8,506 nucleotides of DNA from an uncultured Dysgonomonas sp. (lineage in GTDB: Bacteria > Bacteroidota > Bacteroidia > Bacteroidales > Dysgonomonadaceae), in NCBI GenBank assembly GCA_937995835.1, contig CALKIV010000016.1, positions 1 through 8,506 of the forward strand. The letters run 5' to 3'. Below are positions 1 to 6,518 of the stretch, one piece after another. Position 1 is the stretch's first letter. Each line of letters opens with the position of its first letter. The notes beneath the pieces were generated by a model. The model had not been told where the DNA came from. It did not search any database and saw only the letters and a list, made by a program, of their open reading frames with translations. The translations under genes and the position numbers were made by a program.

Positions 1-800
1 ATAATCTTCATCTTGAGTTTATTGAAATACTTAAACCCCTACGCAAGGAGTTTGATGCTATACGATCTGCTTATGAGAAAGCAACATCCTCGGAGCAGTC
101 TAGTTCAGCATTTATGGATGCATTAAAAAATAGACAAACGATGGCTCATCATAAAAACTCACAAGTAGTTTATGACTTCATCAAACAACACCCATCCGAT
201 TACCTCAGCTTATATTTACTTCAATCGCAAGTAGATAATACGCCCGACGACATACAGCTCTACTCTGTATTCTCCAGTCTTTCATCGGAAATCAAGTCTT
301 CTTATTTGGGAAAAGAAATAGATCTGAAATTGGAAAAAGTCAAACAAACAGCTATTGGCTCCAAAGCTCCGTCCTTTGAAGCAAAGGACATTAATGGAAA
401 ATCTATAAAACTGACTGATTTTCAGGGGAAATATGTGCTAATTACATTCTGGGCATCAGACTGCCACCATTGTTTGGAAGAATTACCCAACATCCGAAAA
501 ACTTATGAAGCCTTGCAAGGTCAAGAATTTGCGATCATCGCCGTAGCAGTTGACGCTGTTAGCAGAGAAAAATATTGGTACAATTTTGTGAAAGATAACA
601 ATCTGCCATGGACTAACCTCTTTGACGAACGTGTAGATGGAAAAAAGAAACTATCCTCTCTATATAATGTAGATCGCACACCTTTCAATCTTTTGCTCAA
701 CAAGGAGGGCAAAATCATAGCCAAAAACCTATATGGAGAAGAACTCCTGCAAAGAGTGAAAACAATCCTACATCTAAGCCAAAGCAAGATGTATCAATAG
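1..800 (+). CDS. TlpA/ResA-like thioredoxin-fold protein, 5' partial
   Basis: The reading frame is open to the left edge (first full codon at position 3), so the start is missing. The first ATG at 114 is internal: coding sequence with the same helical, charged character (LEFIEILKPLRKEFDAIRSA) precedes it. Counting from that Met, residues 1-78 are a helical region like the segment before the thioredoxin domain in Bacteroidota TlpA-like proteins. Residues 80-220 are the AhpC-TSA/Redoxin-type fold: entry 'GSKAPSFEAKDINGKSIKL', the strand 'YVLITFWASDCHHC', and the cis-proline region 'YNVDRTPFNLLLNKEGKIIA'. The redox pair is C117/C120 (codons 462-464 and 471-473). The motif is CHHC preceded by Asp, instead of the common WCxPC. 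Relatives are periplasmic, membrane-tethered or lipoprotein thiol-disulfide reductases; export cannot be checked because the N-terminus is absent. It converges on the esterase gene and nothing links the two functionally. The family call is firm, the substrate unknown. Confidence 0.88.
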   Translation, partial: NLHLEFIEILKPLRKEFDAIRSAYEKATSSEQSSSAFMDALKNRQTMAHHKNSQVVYDFIKQHPSDYLSLYLLQSQVDNTPDDIQLYSVFSSLSSEIKSSYLGKEIDLKLEKVKQTAIGSKAPSFEAKDINGKSIKLTDFQGKYVLITFWASDCHHCLEELPNIRKTYEALQGQEFAIIAVAVDAVSREKYWYNFVKDNNLPWTNLFDERVDGKKKLSSLYNVDRTPFNLLLNKEGKIIAKNLYGEELLQRVKTILHLSQSKMYQ

Positions 801-844
801 CCGAAATGAGCTAAAAAGTTTCTTCTTTGCAGGAATTCTTCAAA

Positions 845-865
845 TAATACAGCAAAGCTGTTTTA
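845..865. terminator. weak candidate bidirectional terminator between convergent genes
   Basis: A small inverted repeat lies between two converging stop codons (798-800 plus, 879-881 minus). ACAGC (849-853) pairs with GCTGT (857-861) around an AAA loop. After one mismatch, TAA pairs with TTA. A T run follows on the plus strand and an AT-rich stretch on the minus strand. The stem is short, so this is a location-supported guess. Confidence 0.35.
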
Positions 866-878
866 TTATCAAATGGAC

Positions 879-2312
879 TTAATCCCAATTATCTGTTCTG
901 AAGGAAGAGACAGGTAGACCTAACTCATCTTTGAGATCAGCTGCTACAAAGTTTTTGTATGCATAGCGCACTGCTACCGGATGAGACACTTCATCAGATG
1001 TAACATATATTCCTCCATCTCCGGCAGATGCTGTTGCAGGGTGGAAAACTTTATCTTCTCCGGCAATCTCAAAAAGCTTCAAATTCTCTCCATGAGGGGC
1101 AAAACCATTCGATCCAAATTTCTCAAATTCCAATTTTATACGATTACCATCTACTTTCATCGATTGATAAATTGGAGCAGAGTATCCAAATCCTTTTTTA
1201 TCATAAGTTTTTGCCAACGCCCAATAAGCTAATCTAGCCCCTACATCCTCTTTATTGGCAGGATGAATTCTGTTCTCTTCACCTATATCCATCGTTACTG
1301 CCATACCCGAGTTAGGGATTTCCTTCATCGCCAATAATTGCGCCTCTCTCAAATCAGCAGCTGAGGTATTCTCGCTACCATCATATTTGAAAGGAGCGAT
1401 CTGTACATAATAGAAAGGCATTTCAGGATTATTCCACACCTCTCTCATATTTTTCACAAATGCTTTTTGAAGCTCTAAGTATTGTTTCGATTTATCTCTA
1501 TTGCTTTCTCCCTGATACCAAATCATCCCTTTCACCGTATAATTCTTCAACGGATGCACTTTGGCATTATATAAATGAGTAGGTGCGTGATGATTCGCAT
1601 ATGTTGGTTTCTCATCATTATCAAGAAACGACAAGTCAAATTCAGGAAACGCCTTAAAGTTATCTCTACTCATCCAAGCCTCTATCTTAGAACCACCCCA
1701 CGAAGACACTATAATTCCCACCGGAACATCAAGCGTTTCTTGTAAAAACTGAGCAAAGTAATAAGCAGTTGCACTCGCTTTTGCCACTCCTTCCGAAGTG
1801 TTTTCAGTCCACATTCCGGCAACATCATCTTGTGGCACTTTGCTATATTCATTCTTGCTAGTATAGATTCTGATTGGAGTTTCTTTCTTCGCCTTTGCTA
1901 TTATTTTATTCGCACCGGAGATCGGTTGTCCTCCAAAGCCTCGCATTGGCATTTCCATGTTTGACTGCCCAGAACAAAACCAAACTTCACCAATAAGAAT
2001 ATTCTGCAAAGTCAGCTTTTCACCATCACTGATAGAAATCTCAAATGGGCCTCCTGCTGCTGGAGTTTCGATACTCAAAAGCCATTTACCATCTTTGTCA
2101 GACTGTGTGGTATAGCTTTTATTATTCCACGATGGCACAACAGTGACTTGGGTGTTTTTAGTTGCTTTGCCCCAAATATTCACCTTGCTGTTTTGTTGCA
2201 AAACCATGTGATCACCCATCACTGATGGGAGCTCAATCTTAGCCTGTAAGGCCAATGACGACAAAAATAAAGTTAGAGTCAATAGAATGACTTTATTCAA
2301 ACGAAGATTCAT
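879..2312 (-). CDS. sialate O-acetylesterase (SASA/SGNH family), secreted
   Basis: Complete 477-residue protein. It probably removes O-acetyl groups from sialic acids, or from other acetylated sugars, outside the cytoplasm. Residues 1-24 are a signal peptide (Asn/Arg/Lys start, hydrophobic LLTLTLFLSSLALQA) and the mature part opens with the family signature 'IELPSVMGDHMVLQQ'. A beta-rich domain spans about 25-105. The SGNH hydrolase core follows: 'WFCSGQSNMEMP' with probable nucleophile Ser117, 'SSWGGSKIEAWM' with Gly206/Gly207 (oxyanion region), 'GMIWYQGESN' at 262-271, and 'DIGEENRIHPANK' with Asp342 and probable catalytic His350. Length is at the short end of the usual 470-650 range but all blocks are present. 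The ATG at 2310-2312 gives a good signal peptide. It lies 24 bp after the MFS remnant on the same strand, so the two were probably cotranscribed; the transport partner fits use of the released sugar. Family certain; sialate versus plant-glycan specificity cannot be decided here. Confidence 0.92.
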   Translation of the reverse strand: MNLRLNKVILLTLTLFLSSLALQAKIELPSVMGDHMVLQQNSKVNIWGKATKNTQVTVVPSWNNKSYTTQSDKDGKWLLSIETPAAGGPFEISISDGEKLTLQNILIGEVWFCSGQSNMEMPMRGFGGQPISGANKIIAKAKKETPIRIYTSKNEYSKVPQDDVAGMWTENTSEGVAKASATAYYFAQFLQETLDVPVGIIVSSWGGSKIEAWMSRDNFKAFPEFDLSFLDNDEKPTYANHHAPTHLYNAKVHPLKNYTVKGMIWYQGESNRDKSKQYLELQKAFVKNMREVWNNPEMPFYYVQIAPFKYDGSENTSAADLREAQLLAMKEIPNSGMAVTMDIGEENRIHPANKEDVGARLAYWALAKTYDKKGFGYSAPIYQSMKVDGNRIKLEFEKFGSNGFAPHGENLKLFEIAGEDKVFHPATASAGDGGIYVTSDEVSHPVAVRYAYKNFVAADLKDELGLPVSSFRTDNWD

Positions 2313-2336
2313 AATATTATTTAGTTAAAAATGATT

Positions 2337-3215
2337 TTATTCCGTTTTATCCACCGCTGTAGGTCTTAAGAAGCTTAGCTGAATAATGAGTACAATGAAG
2401 ATACCAACTGCAAGGATAGCAATATGATTGCCTAAGCTGCCAGAGTCTGTCGACTTTCCTAAGACATTGGTGATAACTGCTCCTGCGAATACTCCGGTCA
2501 TATTCATCAGACCATAACCCGCAGCTCTGTATTTAGGAGCAACAAATTGGCAAAGGATAGGCATATTATTGGCATCAAACATACCAAAACCAATTCCAAA
2601 GAAAATTGCACCTGCCAAAATAGGAGTTAAACTGCTTCCCCATCCAAGTAGTAAGAGTGCGGGAATCATCAACGACAAGCCAATAGCCCCTGTATAAATT
2701 CTTCCTCTCACATTTTTGAGCACCCATTTATCCGACAAGATTCCTCCAACGATAACACCTATAAAAGATGCTGCCGCTATAGTAATAGTCGACAATGGTC
2801 CTGCATACTCCATCGGCACATCCAAACTGGTGGAAAAAAGAGTTGGCAGCCAATTTTTTGTAGCCCAACCCGGAAGGCTTGGTGCAGCAAAATATAATAA
2901 GATGACCCAAAAGGAAGCATTGACCAACAATAATCTCAACCCGACAAAAATGGATTTGAACCCTGCCCCTATACTTACCTTACCTCTCTCCAGAGATTTT
3001 TCTGATGTCCTCTTTTCTTGGAGGAACAAGATAAGAATAATACTATAAAGCATACCAAGCAAACCGAAAATAAAGAAGGTGGTCTGCCAAGAAAGCTGAA
3101 CGGCTACTGTTGCCCCAAAGCCACCAAGCGCTTGACCAACATAAAGCCCCGTCATGTGAATGCCAATGGCCAACGATCGGGTTTTATCTTTATGGTAGTC
3201 AACAATTAGAGCAAG
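2337..3215 (-). pseudogene. MFS transporter remnant lacking its N-terminal third
   Basis: The frame encodes the C-terminal two thirds of a major facilitator superfamily permease resembling sugar-acid/anion symporters such as sialic-acid carriers. Recognisable sequence begins at about 3215 with 'LALIVDYHKDKTRSLAIGIH', a stretch that in full-length relatives lies after about three transmembrane helices. What remains is roughly eight to nine helices, including 'FWVILLYFAAPSLPGW', 'FIGVIVGGILSDKW' (the repeated loop motif G-G-x-x-S-D-K), 'LAGAIFFGIGFGMFDANNM' and 'IAILAVGIFIVLIIQLSF', down to a normal-looking C-terminus. Upstream in frame is a TGA (3234-3236) and then unrelated sequence, so about 100-120 residues (helices 1-3) are missing. 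A TTG (3171-3173) or ATG (3153-3155) could start translation but would give an incomplete permease. The missing segment is not elsewhere in the window. Its stop is 24 bp before the esterase start. I call it a 5'-truncated pseudogene; an assembly error at the junction is the alternative. Confidence 0.8.
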
Positions 3216-3262
3216 CTTCCGTTGGCAAATGCTTCAAATTGATGCCTCATATCTCATGGCAA

Positions 3263-3283
3263 CCAAAGGGACTAATCCTTTGG
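3263..3283. repeat. small hairpin CCAAAGG / CCTTTGG
   Basis: CCAAAGG at 3263-3269 is the exact reverse complement of CCTTTGG at 3277-3283, with a 7-base spacer whose end bases can form a G-T pair. No long T run follows on either strand, so terminator activity is doubtful. It lies about 50 bp from the point where MFS similarity ends. Confidence 0.6.
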
Positions 3284-3309
3284 ACCAAACTTTTAGACTA
3301 TCCTTTGGA
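3270..3309. repeat. two near-identical direct repeats, 26 bp apart
   Basis: GACTAATCCTTTGGA at 3270-3284 recurs as GACTATCCTTTGGA at 3296-3309, differing only by one missing A. The start-to-start distance of 26 bp is about two and a half helical turns. The first copy forms the right arm of the hairpin at 3263-3283. Possible readings are paired protein-binding sites or debris from slipped-strand or recombination events. Confidence 0.6.
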
Positions 3310-3353
3310 TATAGTATGTAAGAAATAGAAACTTGTTCACATAAAGCTATTGA

Positions 3354-3394
3354 ACACCAAAGACCGGAGAAACTACCTCTCCAGCCTTTGGTGT
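3354..3394. repeat. 41-bp imperfect palindrome
   Basis: ACACCAAAG (3354-3362) pairs perfectly with CTTTGGTGT (3386-3394). Inside, GGAGA (3366-3370) pairs with TCTCC (3378-3382), and one further C-G pair sits between the two stems. That makes 15 pairs of 17, with a 7-base loop. It starts 35 bp after the stop of the distal HTH gene in the direction of transcription. It could be that operon's 3' end structure, but it lacks the T tract of an intrinsic terminator. It shares the CCAAAG/CCTTTGG core with the repeats at 3263-3309. Confidence 0.75.
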
Positions 3395-3429
3395 CCATTT
3401 CAACTTACTGTTTGAAGATTATACTGACC

Positions 3430-3780
3430 TCAAAAGATCTCTAATTCTTTCTTAAATGCTTTTTTCCATTTTGACAAAGTATTTCGGCTCAAACCGTACT
3501 TCGCCGATATTTCACTATTGCTAAGCATATTATCTCTCTGATATCGAAGTATCTTCAAAATACTTTCAGCATCATAGGCGCGATGTTTCTGATCTATCTC
3601 CACATCAGATCTATCCTTTTTAGAGCCAAAAAGAATCTCATTTATTTGAATAACATCTAGTGCTATCCATTCTTTTTTCTGTAGAAATTTAGCGCAGAGA
3701 GCTGCTTTTTCCGGATATTTATCTCGAATCATATCGGCATATAATTGACGATAGAGTGGTCTGTTTTTTTTACTGTTCAT
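3430..3780 (-). CDS. small helix-turn-helix protein (distal gene of HTH pair)
   Basis: 116 residues, very basic. Residues 1-65 are a helical N-terminal part (NRPLYRQLYADMIRDKYPEK ... LDVIQINEILFGSKK). Residues 70-110 form a transposase-OrfA/Psq-like HTH: 'DAESILKILRYQRD', then 'LSNSEISAKYGLSRNTLSKWKKAFKK', whose 'NSEISAKYGLSRNTLSKWKK' is a classic helix-turn-recognition helix. From memory of Bacteroidota genomes, pairs like this and its neighbour occur as adjacent small genes often labelled 'transposase' or 'HTH protein'; I cannot confirm this here. Its ATG (3778-3780) overlaps the upstream stop by 11 bp, implying translational coupling. There is no DDE, HUH or recombinase catalytic domain, so DNA binding is supported but catalysis is not. 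An A8 run falls in codons 4-6 (3764-3771). Confidence 0.75.
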   Translation of the reverse strand: MNSKKNRPLYRQLYADMIRDKYPEKAALCAKFLQKKEWIALDVIQINEILFGSKKDRSDVEIDQKHRAYDAESILKILRYQRDNMLSNSEISAKYGLSRNTLSKWKKAFKKELEIF

Positions 3781-4225
3781 CTCTTTCTTTCTTTGCTTTA
3801 TTAATCCATCTCAAAATGGTAGTTGCTGGAATATTATATTCATCTTGTATTTGCTTCGTCGTTTTCTTACCCGTCTCTACTAATTCAACTAAATATTCTA
3901 TTATCTCTTGGGTATAAATATTCTTTTTTAAGACTGGCAATGCAGACGCTATCTCTTTACCACTATTGCCTTTCTTCGCTTTGGTCGGGTGTTGCGGAGC
4001 ATAAAGAATCAGATGCTGACTGTATATACGAAAAAAATCGTATTTCAGGAGCTTACTCCACCGAAGAAGAATATGACTATCTAGCGATTTTAGAGTGTAC
4101 ATACGTTTTACTTCTGCCTCTGAAACCTTAATAAACTTAGCTGCACGCTCAACATCAATCTCACATTCTTTCATGCGTTGAGCGATAAGCTTACCTATAT
4201 GTATATTTCTAAAATTTCCGATCAT
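3770..4225 (-). CDS. two-HTH DNA-binding protein (proximal gene of HTH pair)
   Basis: 151 residues with two DNA-binding regions. Residues 8-65 look like a degenerate Xre/Cro-type HTH as common in Bacteroidota: 'IHIGKLIAQRMKECEIDVER', 'AAKFIKVSEAEVKRMYTLKS', then 'LDSHILLRWSKLLKYDFFRI', the last close to the usual 'D..LL..S..L.YDFF' ending of that fold. A basic linker (about 79-92, KAKKGNSGK) follows. Residues 102-146 are a transposase-OrfA-like HTH: 'YTQEIIEYLVELVETGKKTT', 'KQIQDEYNIPATTILRWINK'. No catalytic domain is visible. It starts 21 bp after the preceding PKD gene and overlaps the next gene by 11 bp, so it is most simply the fifth gene of the minus-strand operon. It could be an autoregulator, a domesticated transposase subunit or a mobile remnant; nothing here decides which. 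Confidence 0.75.
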   Translation of the reverse strand: MIGNFRNIHIGKLIAQRMKECEIDVERAAKFIKVSEAEVKRMYTLKSLDSHILLRWSKLLKYDFFRIYSQHLILYAPQHPTKAKKGNSGKEIASALPVLKKNIYTQEIIEYLVELVETGKKTTKQIQDEYNIPATTILRWINKAKKERDEQ

Positions 4226-4246
4226 AGTTTATTTTTTCATTCTTTC

Positions 4247-5719
4247 TCAATATTTCATGTTAGTGATGTTATGATTGACAGGAATACTGCATCTATTAAC
4301 TTTTGTATGCAATAATGTCTCCTTTAACAATACATCATTGACGTCATATATTGAAATTGTAACATCATAATTTTTCGCATACTTGTAAATATGCTCTTTG
4401 AACATAGTCATATTCCCACTTGGCAATGGCTCTGTAATGACAGTGCCATCTCCAAAATTCCAAACGACATAATTAGCTTTTGAGATTCCTCCTAACTTCA
4501 TCGTATATGTAATTGGAGTGTTTACGCACATACCATCATCTCCTGACACTAAGAACCATGATGCTGAGAAAGAAGGAAGACCGAATTGACAAGAGCCACT
4601 CATAAATCCATCAGGCAATTGGTATGCTCGAAGATTATCATATTCTTCTGGATTATCGATTACATAAACATAATTTTTTTCATAAGCACAAGCATATATA
4701 CGCTGATCTGGTCCTAATTGGATACCTGCACTCTTACTTGGTAACACAATGGTCTTAAAGACCTCTAGTTCTTCTTTTACTAGCTGACTAAAATCATATA
4801 TAGTTATTTTATTGCTGTGGATATAACTTATAAACAAATGTTTACCTGAAGTGGAAAAATCGACCCCATATGTATAAGGTTCTTGCGAAGTTATTTGTTT
4901 AACATTTAAAACGGTTCCTTGACTAGCATCAAACTCTCCATATAATATTTGTCTCGTATTATGACTGGGCCATACAAAGTATTTTCCATTTGGCGTAAAT
5001 TTTAAATAGCCGGTGGGGCCATTATGATTCACACTGATATTAGTAGGCAAAGTTGTTATTCTAGGGGAAGACACCTGCACTCCATCAGGTGTTACTAACC
5101 AAGCGTTCATATAAGTAGTAGTTCCTCTCCCCGGTGCAATAATCCAAAAATCTTTACCGTTTGAGTGGGGTATTGCACTGACAGCTTCGCCTATAGCTCC
5201 AGAACCACCCACAAAAGGAATACATTTATAATCGCTCACAACATCACCAAGCCCTCCATTTAATTCCATATCAATAATGGAGTAGGCTAGACCATTATTT
5301 GTAAACTGATTGATACTAATTGCAATAAACTTGTTTGTGGCATTTGGATAAGGCATTATTATCCCTGACTGCACTGAAGAATTATGACCTGTAAGATTTT
5401 TACCATTGGCCATTGGCTCATGATTTTTATTCCAAACAGTCATTCCATCTGAATAGAATAGCAAGTTTCCTTCTGAGTCAGATAAGCTAAAGCATCCTTC
5501 TAGAGTGTTAATCTTGCTGCCGGACATACTTGTAGGCAACCCTTTAAGGGTAGCGTCAGGTGTTGTTCCTATGCCACTAACAGTTAGCTCTTGTGTTGTA
5601 TTCCATGTTAAACCTGCATTTTTTCCAAAAAACCAGTTGTTTGCTTCCTTTTGGGAATAAGCCAAAGCAGAAAGTAATAAACAGGTCATTAGCACTATAT
5701 GTTTTTTCAAATTTCCCAT
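4247..5719 (-). CDS. exported beta-propeller-like/PKD protein, copy A2
   Basis: 490 residues from the chosen ATG (5717-5719). Residues 1-23 are a signal peptide (NLKKH start, hydrophobic IVLMTCLLLSALA, cut near YSQ). Residues 27-390 are propeller-like and of a type seen in Bacteroidota PKD proteins: 'NNWFFGKNAGLTWN', 'EGCFSLSDSEGNLLFYSDGM', 'WNKN', 'SGIIMPYPN', 'KDFWIIAPGRG', 'LGPDQRIY', 'GLPSF'. Residues 398-477 are a PKD domain with 'VWNFGDG' (419-425) and 'HIYKYAKNYDVTISIYD'. Cys398 and Cys477 bracket this domain, and the protein ends shortly after 'CSIPVN'. An ATG at 5752 would add 11 residues, overlap the upstream stop and bury the signal peptide, so I reject it. It is a clear paralogue of the gene at 6519-8111. 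A surface or extracellular binding role is inferred; no enzyme motif is visible. No type IX secretion C-terminal domain follows the PKD domain. Confidence 0.85.
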   Translation of the reverse strand: MGNLKKHIVLMTCLLLSALAYSQKEANNWFFGKNAGLTWNTTQELTVSGIGTTPDATLKGLPTSMSGSKINTLEGCFSLSDSEGNLLFYSDGMTVWNKNHEPMANGKNLTGHNSSVQSGIIMPYPNATNKFIAISINQFTNNGLAYSIIDMELNGGLGDVVSDYKCIPFVGGSGAIGEAVSAIPHSNGKDFWIIAPGRGTTTYMNAWLVTPDGVQVSSPRITTLPTNISVNHNGPTGYLKFTPNGKYFVWPSHNTRQILYGEFDASQGTVLNVKQITSQEPYTYGVDFSTSGKHLFISYIHSNKITIYDFSQLVKEELEVFKTIVLPSKSAGIQLGPDQRIYACAYEKNYVYVIDNPEEYDNLRAYQLPDGFMSGSCQFGLPSFSASWFLVSGDDGMCVNTPITYTMKLGGISKANYVVWNFGDGTVITEPLPSGNMTMFKEHIYKYAKNYDVTISIYDVNDVLLKETLLHTKVNRCSIPVNHNITNMKY

Positions 5720-5730
5720 TCCCCCCTCTT
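5720..5730 (-). promoter_or_regulatory. purine-rich ribosome-binding stretch supporting the A2 start
   Basis: Read on the minus strand, AAGAGGGGGGA lies directly before the ATG at 5717-5719, within the 10-bp gap after the preceding stop. Its GAGGGG core sits about 4 bases from the start. This supports the internal ATG over the upstream one at 5752. Such G-rich leaders are uncommon among the AT-rich leaders of the neighbouring genes. Confidence 0.5.
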
Positions 5731-6497
5731 TATTTAACGATAAACACAACATTGATAAACGAATTGGGTGTGGTGTTAATGCTCGTCACATCGTAGGTCA
5801 TTACACCACTGTTGCTGATGCTGATATGATCTAAAATATTTTTGTCATAATAGGTGATTGCATAATCCAGTTCAGCACGAGTATATAATCGTCCTTGCAT
5901 TGGAGAGGGGATGGTACTCAGTGAGGCATTGCTACTAACCCATGTCGCATTTCCGGCTTGACTGAATTGTTTCTTATACTGCTCATAGAGATCGCATGTT
6001 TTACCAAGCCCTGTCGCAGTTAGAGGAATATTAAAGGATGGAATATAGAAATAGCGAGATTCATCTTTTGACCCTGCAATCCATTTTTCTCCATTCCAAG
6101 TATAAATTCCTTGACGAAATCGCTTATTTGCATCTGTTTCAGACTCAGGACTTATATAAAGGTTGTAAACCATTAGCCCCGCATGTTTTTCTTTGAGTTT
6201 ATTTACATTGGCATTACTTTCTGCTTCAGTGAGAAATGGTTCTAAAGTTTTTCTGTTCACAAGCATCACACGAGACAAGACAAGCCCTCCTTGTGTAGAG
6301 GTCACATTGTCGACGTGGGTAATAGGATTCTCTCCTGCCGGAACTCCTGACAGATCTTTTTCTTCCGTTTTGAGTTCTAGCAAAGCTGCTTTGGCTGGTA
6401 AAATATCAGAACCTATTGTCACTTGCCCTACAGCTGACTGGATGTTTAGTAAGCCAAACGCTACCAGCAACAGAGGGAATACTTTAGCGTATTTCAT
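5730..6497 (-). CDS. small exported 'QVTIGS' protein, copy B2
   Basis: 255 residues, no known catalytic family recognised. Residues 1-24 are a signal peptide (KYAKVFPLLLVAFGLLNIQSAVG). The mature protein opens 'QVTIGSDILPAKAALLELKT', then 'GGLVLSRVMLVNRKTLEPF' (70-88), 'HAGLMVYNLY' (105-114) and 'RQGIYTWNGEKWIA' (128-141). This arrangement is familiar from uncharacterised exported Bacteroidales proteins that start with an 'xVTIGs...ALLdLK' block. The C-terminal half is shared with the partial gene at the right edge: 'FNIPL', 'DLYEQYKKQF', 'VSSNASLSTIP', 'RLYTRAELDYAITYYD', 'SGVMTYDV', 'SFINVVFIVK'. It starts 21 bp after one A gene and ends 10 bp before the next, so B precedes A within each unit. 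The constant pairing suggests the products work together, for example as parts of one surface structure (inference). Confidence 0.8.
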   Translation of the reverse strand: MKYAKVFPLLLVAFGLLNIQSAVGQVTIGSDILPAKAALLELKTEEKDLSGVPAGENPITHVDNVTSTQGGLVLSRVMLVNRKTLEPFLTEAESNANVNKLKEKHAGLMVYNLYISPESETDANKRFRQGIYTWNGEKWIAGSKDESRYFYIPSFNIPLTATGLGKTCDLYEQYKKQFSQAGNATWVSSNASLSTIPSPMQGRLYTRAELDYAITYYDKNILDHISISNSGVMTYDVTSINTTPNSFINVVFIVK

Positions 6498-6518
6498 ATT
6501 ATATATTTTGAGTTTGTA

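Larger units (their letters stand above)
3216..3429. other. repeat-bearing non-coding stretch at a probable rearrangement junction
   Basis: This stretch separates the broken MFS gene from the distal end of the HTH operon. I found no convincing gene in it. It holds several copies of CCAAAGG or its complement, a small hairpin and a long imperfect palindrome (listed separately). A minus-strand frame of 54 codons (3398-3234) is in phase with the MFS remnant, but its product shows no hydrophobic helices or MFS motif, so it is not the missing N-terminus. I saw no -33 TTTG / -7 TAxxTTTG Bacteroidales promoter with correct spacing pointing into the MFS remnant. Confidence 0.6.

Noticed and set aside
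521..787. Minus-strand 88-codon frame antisense to the thioredoxin-like gene
   Set aside because: Composition is that of a shadow frame and it is fully covered by a well-supported gene.
2716..3048. Plus-strand open frame of 110 codons antisense to the MFS remnant
   Set aside because: It mirrors a strongly hydrophobic coding frame on the other strand, has no recognisable domain, and is explained by the MFS reading frame.
3110..3328. Plus-strand 72-codon frame spanning the MFS junction
   Set aside because: It crosses from antisense MFS sequence into the repeat stretch, shows no domain or signal, and looks like a chance frame.
3234..3398. Minus-strand 54-codon frame in phase with the MFS remnant, possibly its N-terminus interrupted by TGA
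   Set aside because: The product lacks three hydrophobic helices and MFS motifs, and includes the palindrome; it does not resemble the missing transporter segment.
3764..3780. A8 run and 11-bp overlap as a programmed frameshift joining the two HTH genes
   Set aside because: The first gene's TAA stop is read before the ribosome enters the A run, so slippage there would not yield a fusion.
3395..4260. HTH pair as a complete insertion sequence
   Set aside because: I compared the flanks near 3400-3430 and 4226-4260 and found no terminal inverted repeats or target duplication; neither protein has a catalytic transposase domain.
5720..5752. Upstream ATG at 5752 as start of the A2 gene
   Set aside because: It would overlap the B2 coding end, place 11 non-signal residues before a good signal peptide, and ignore the G-rich leader before the ATG at 5719.
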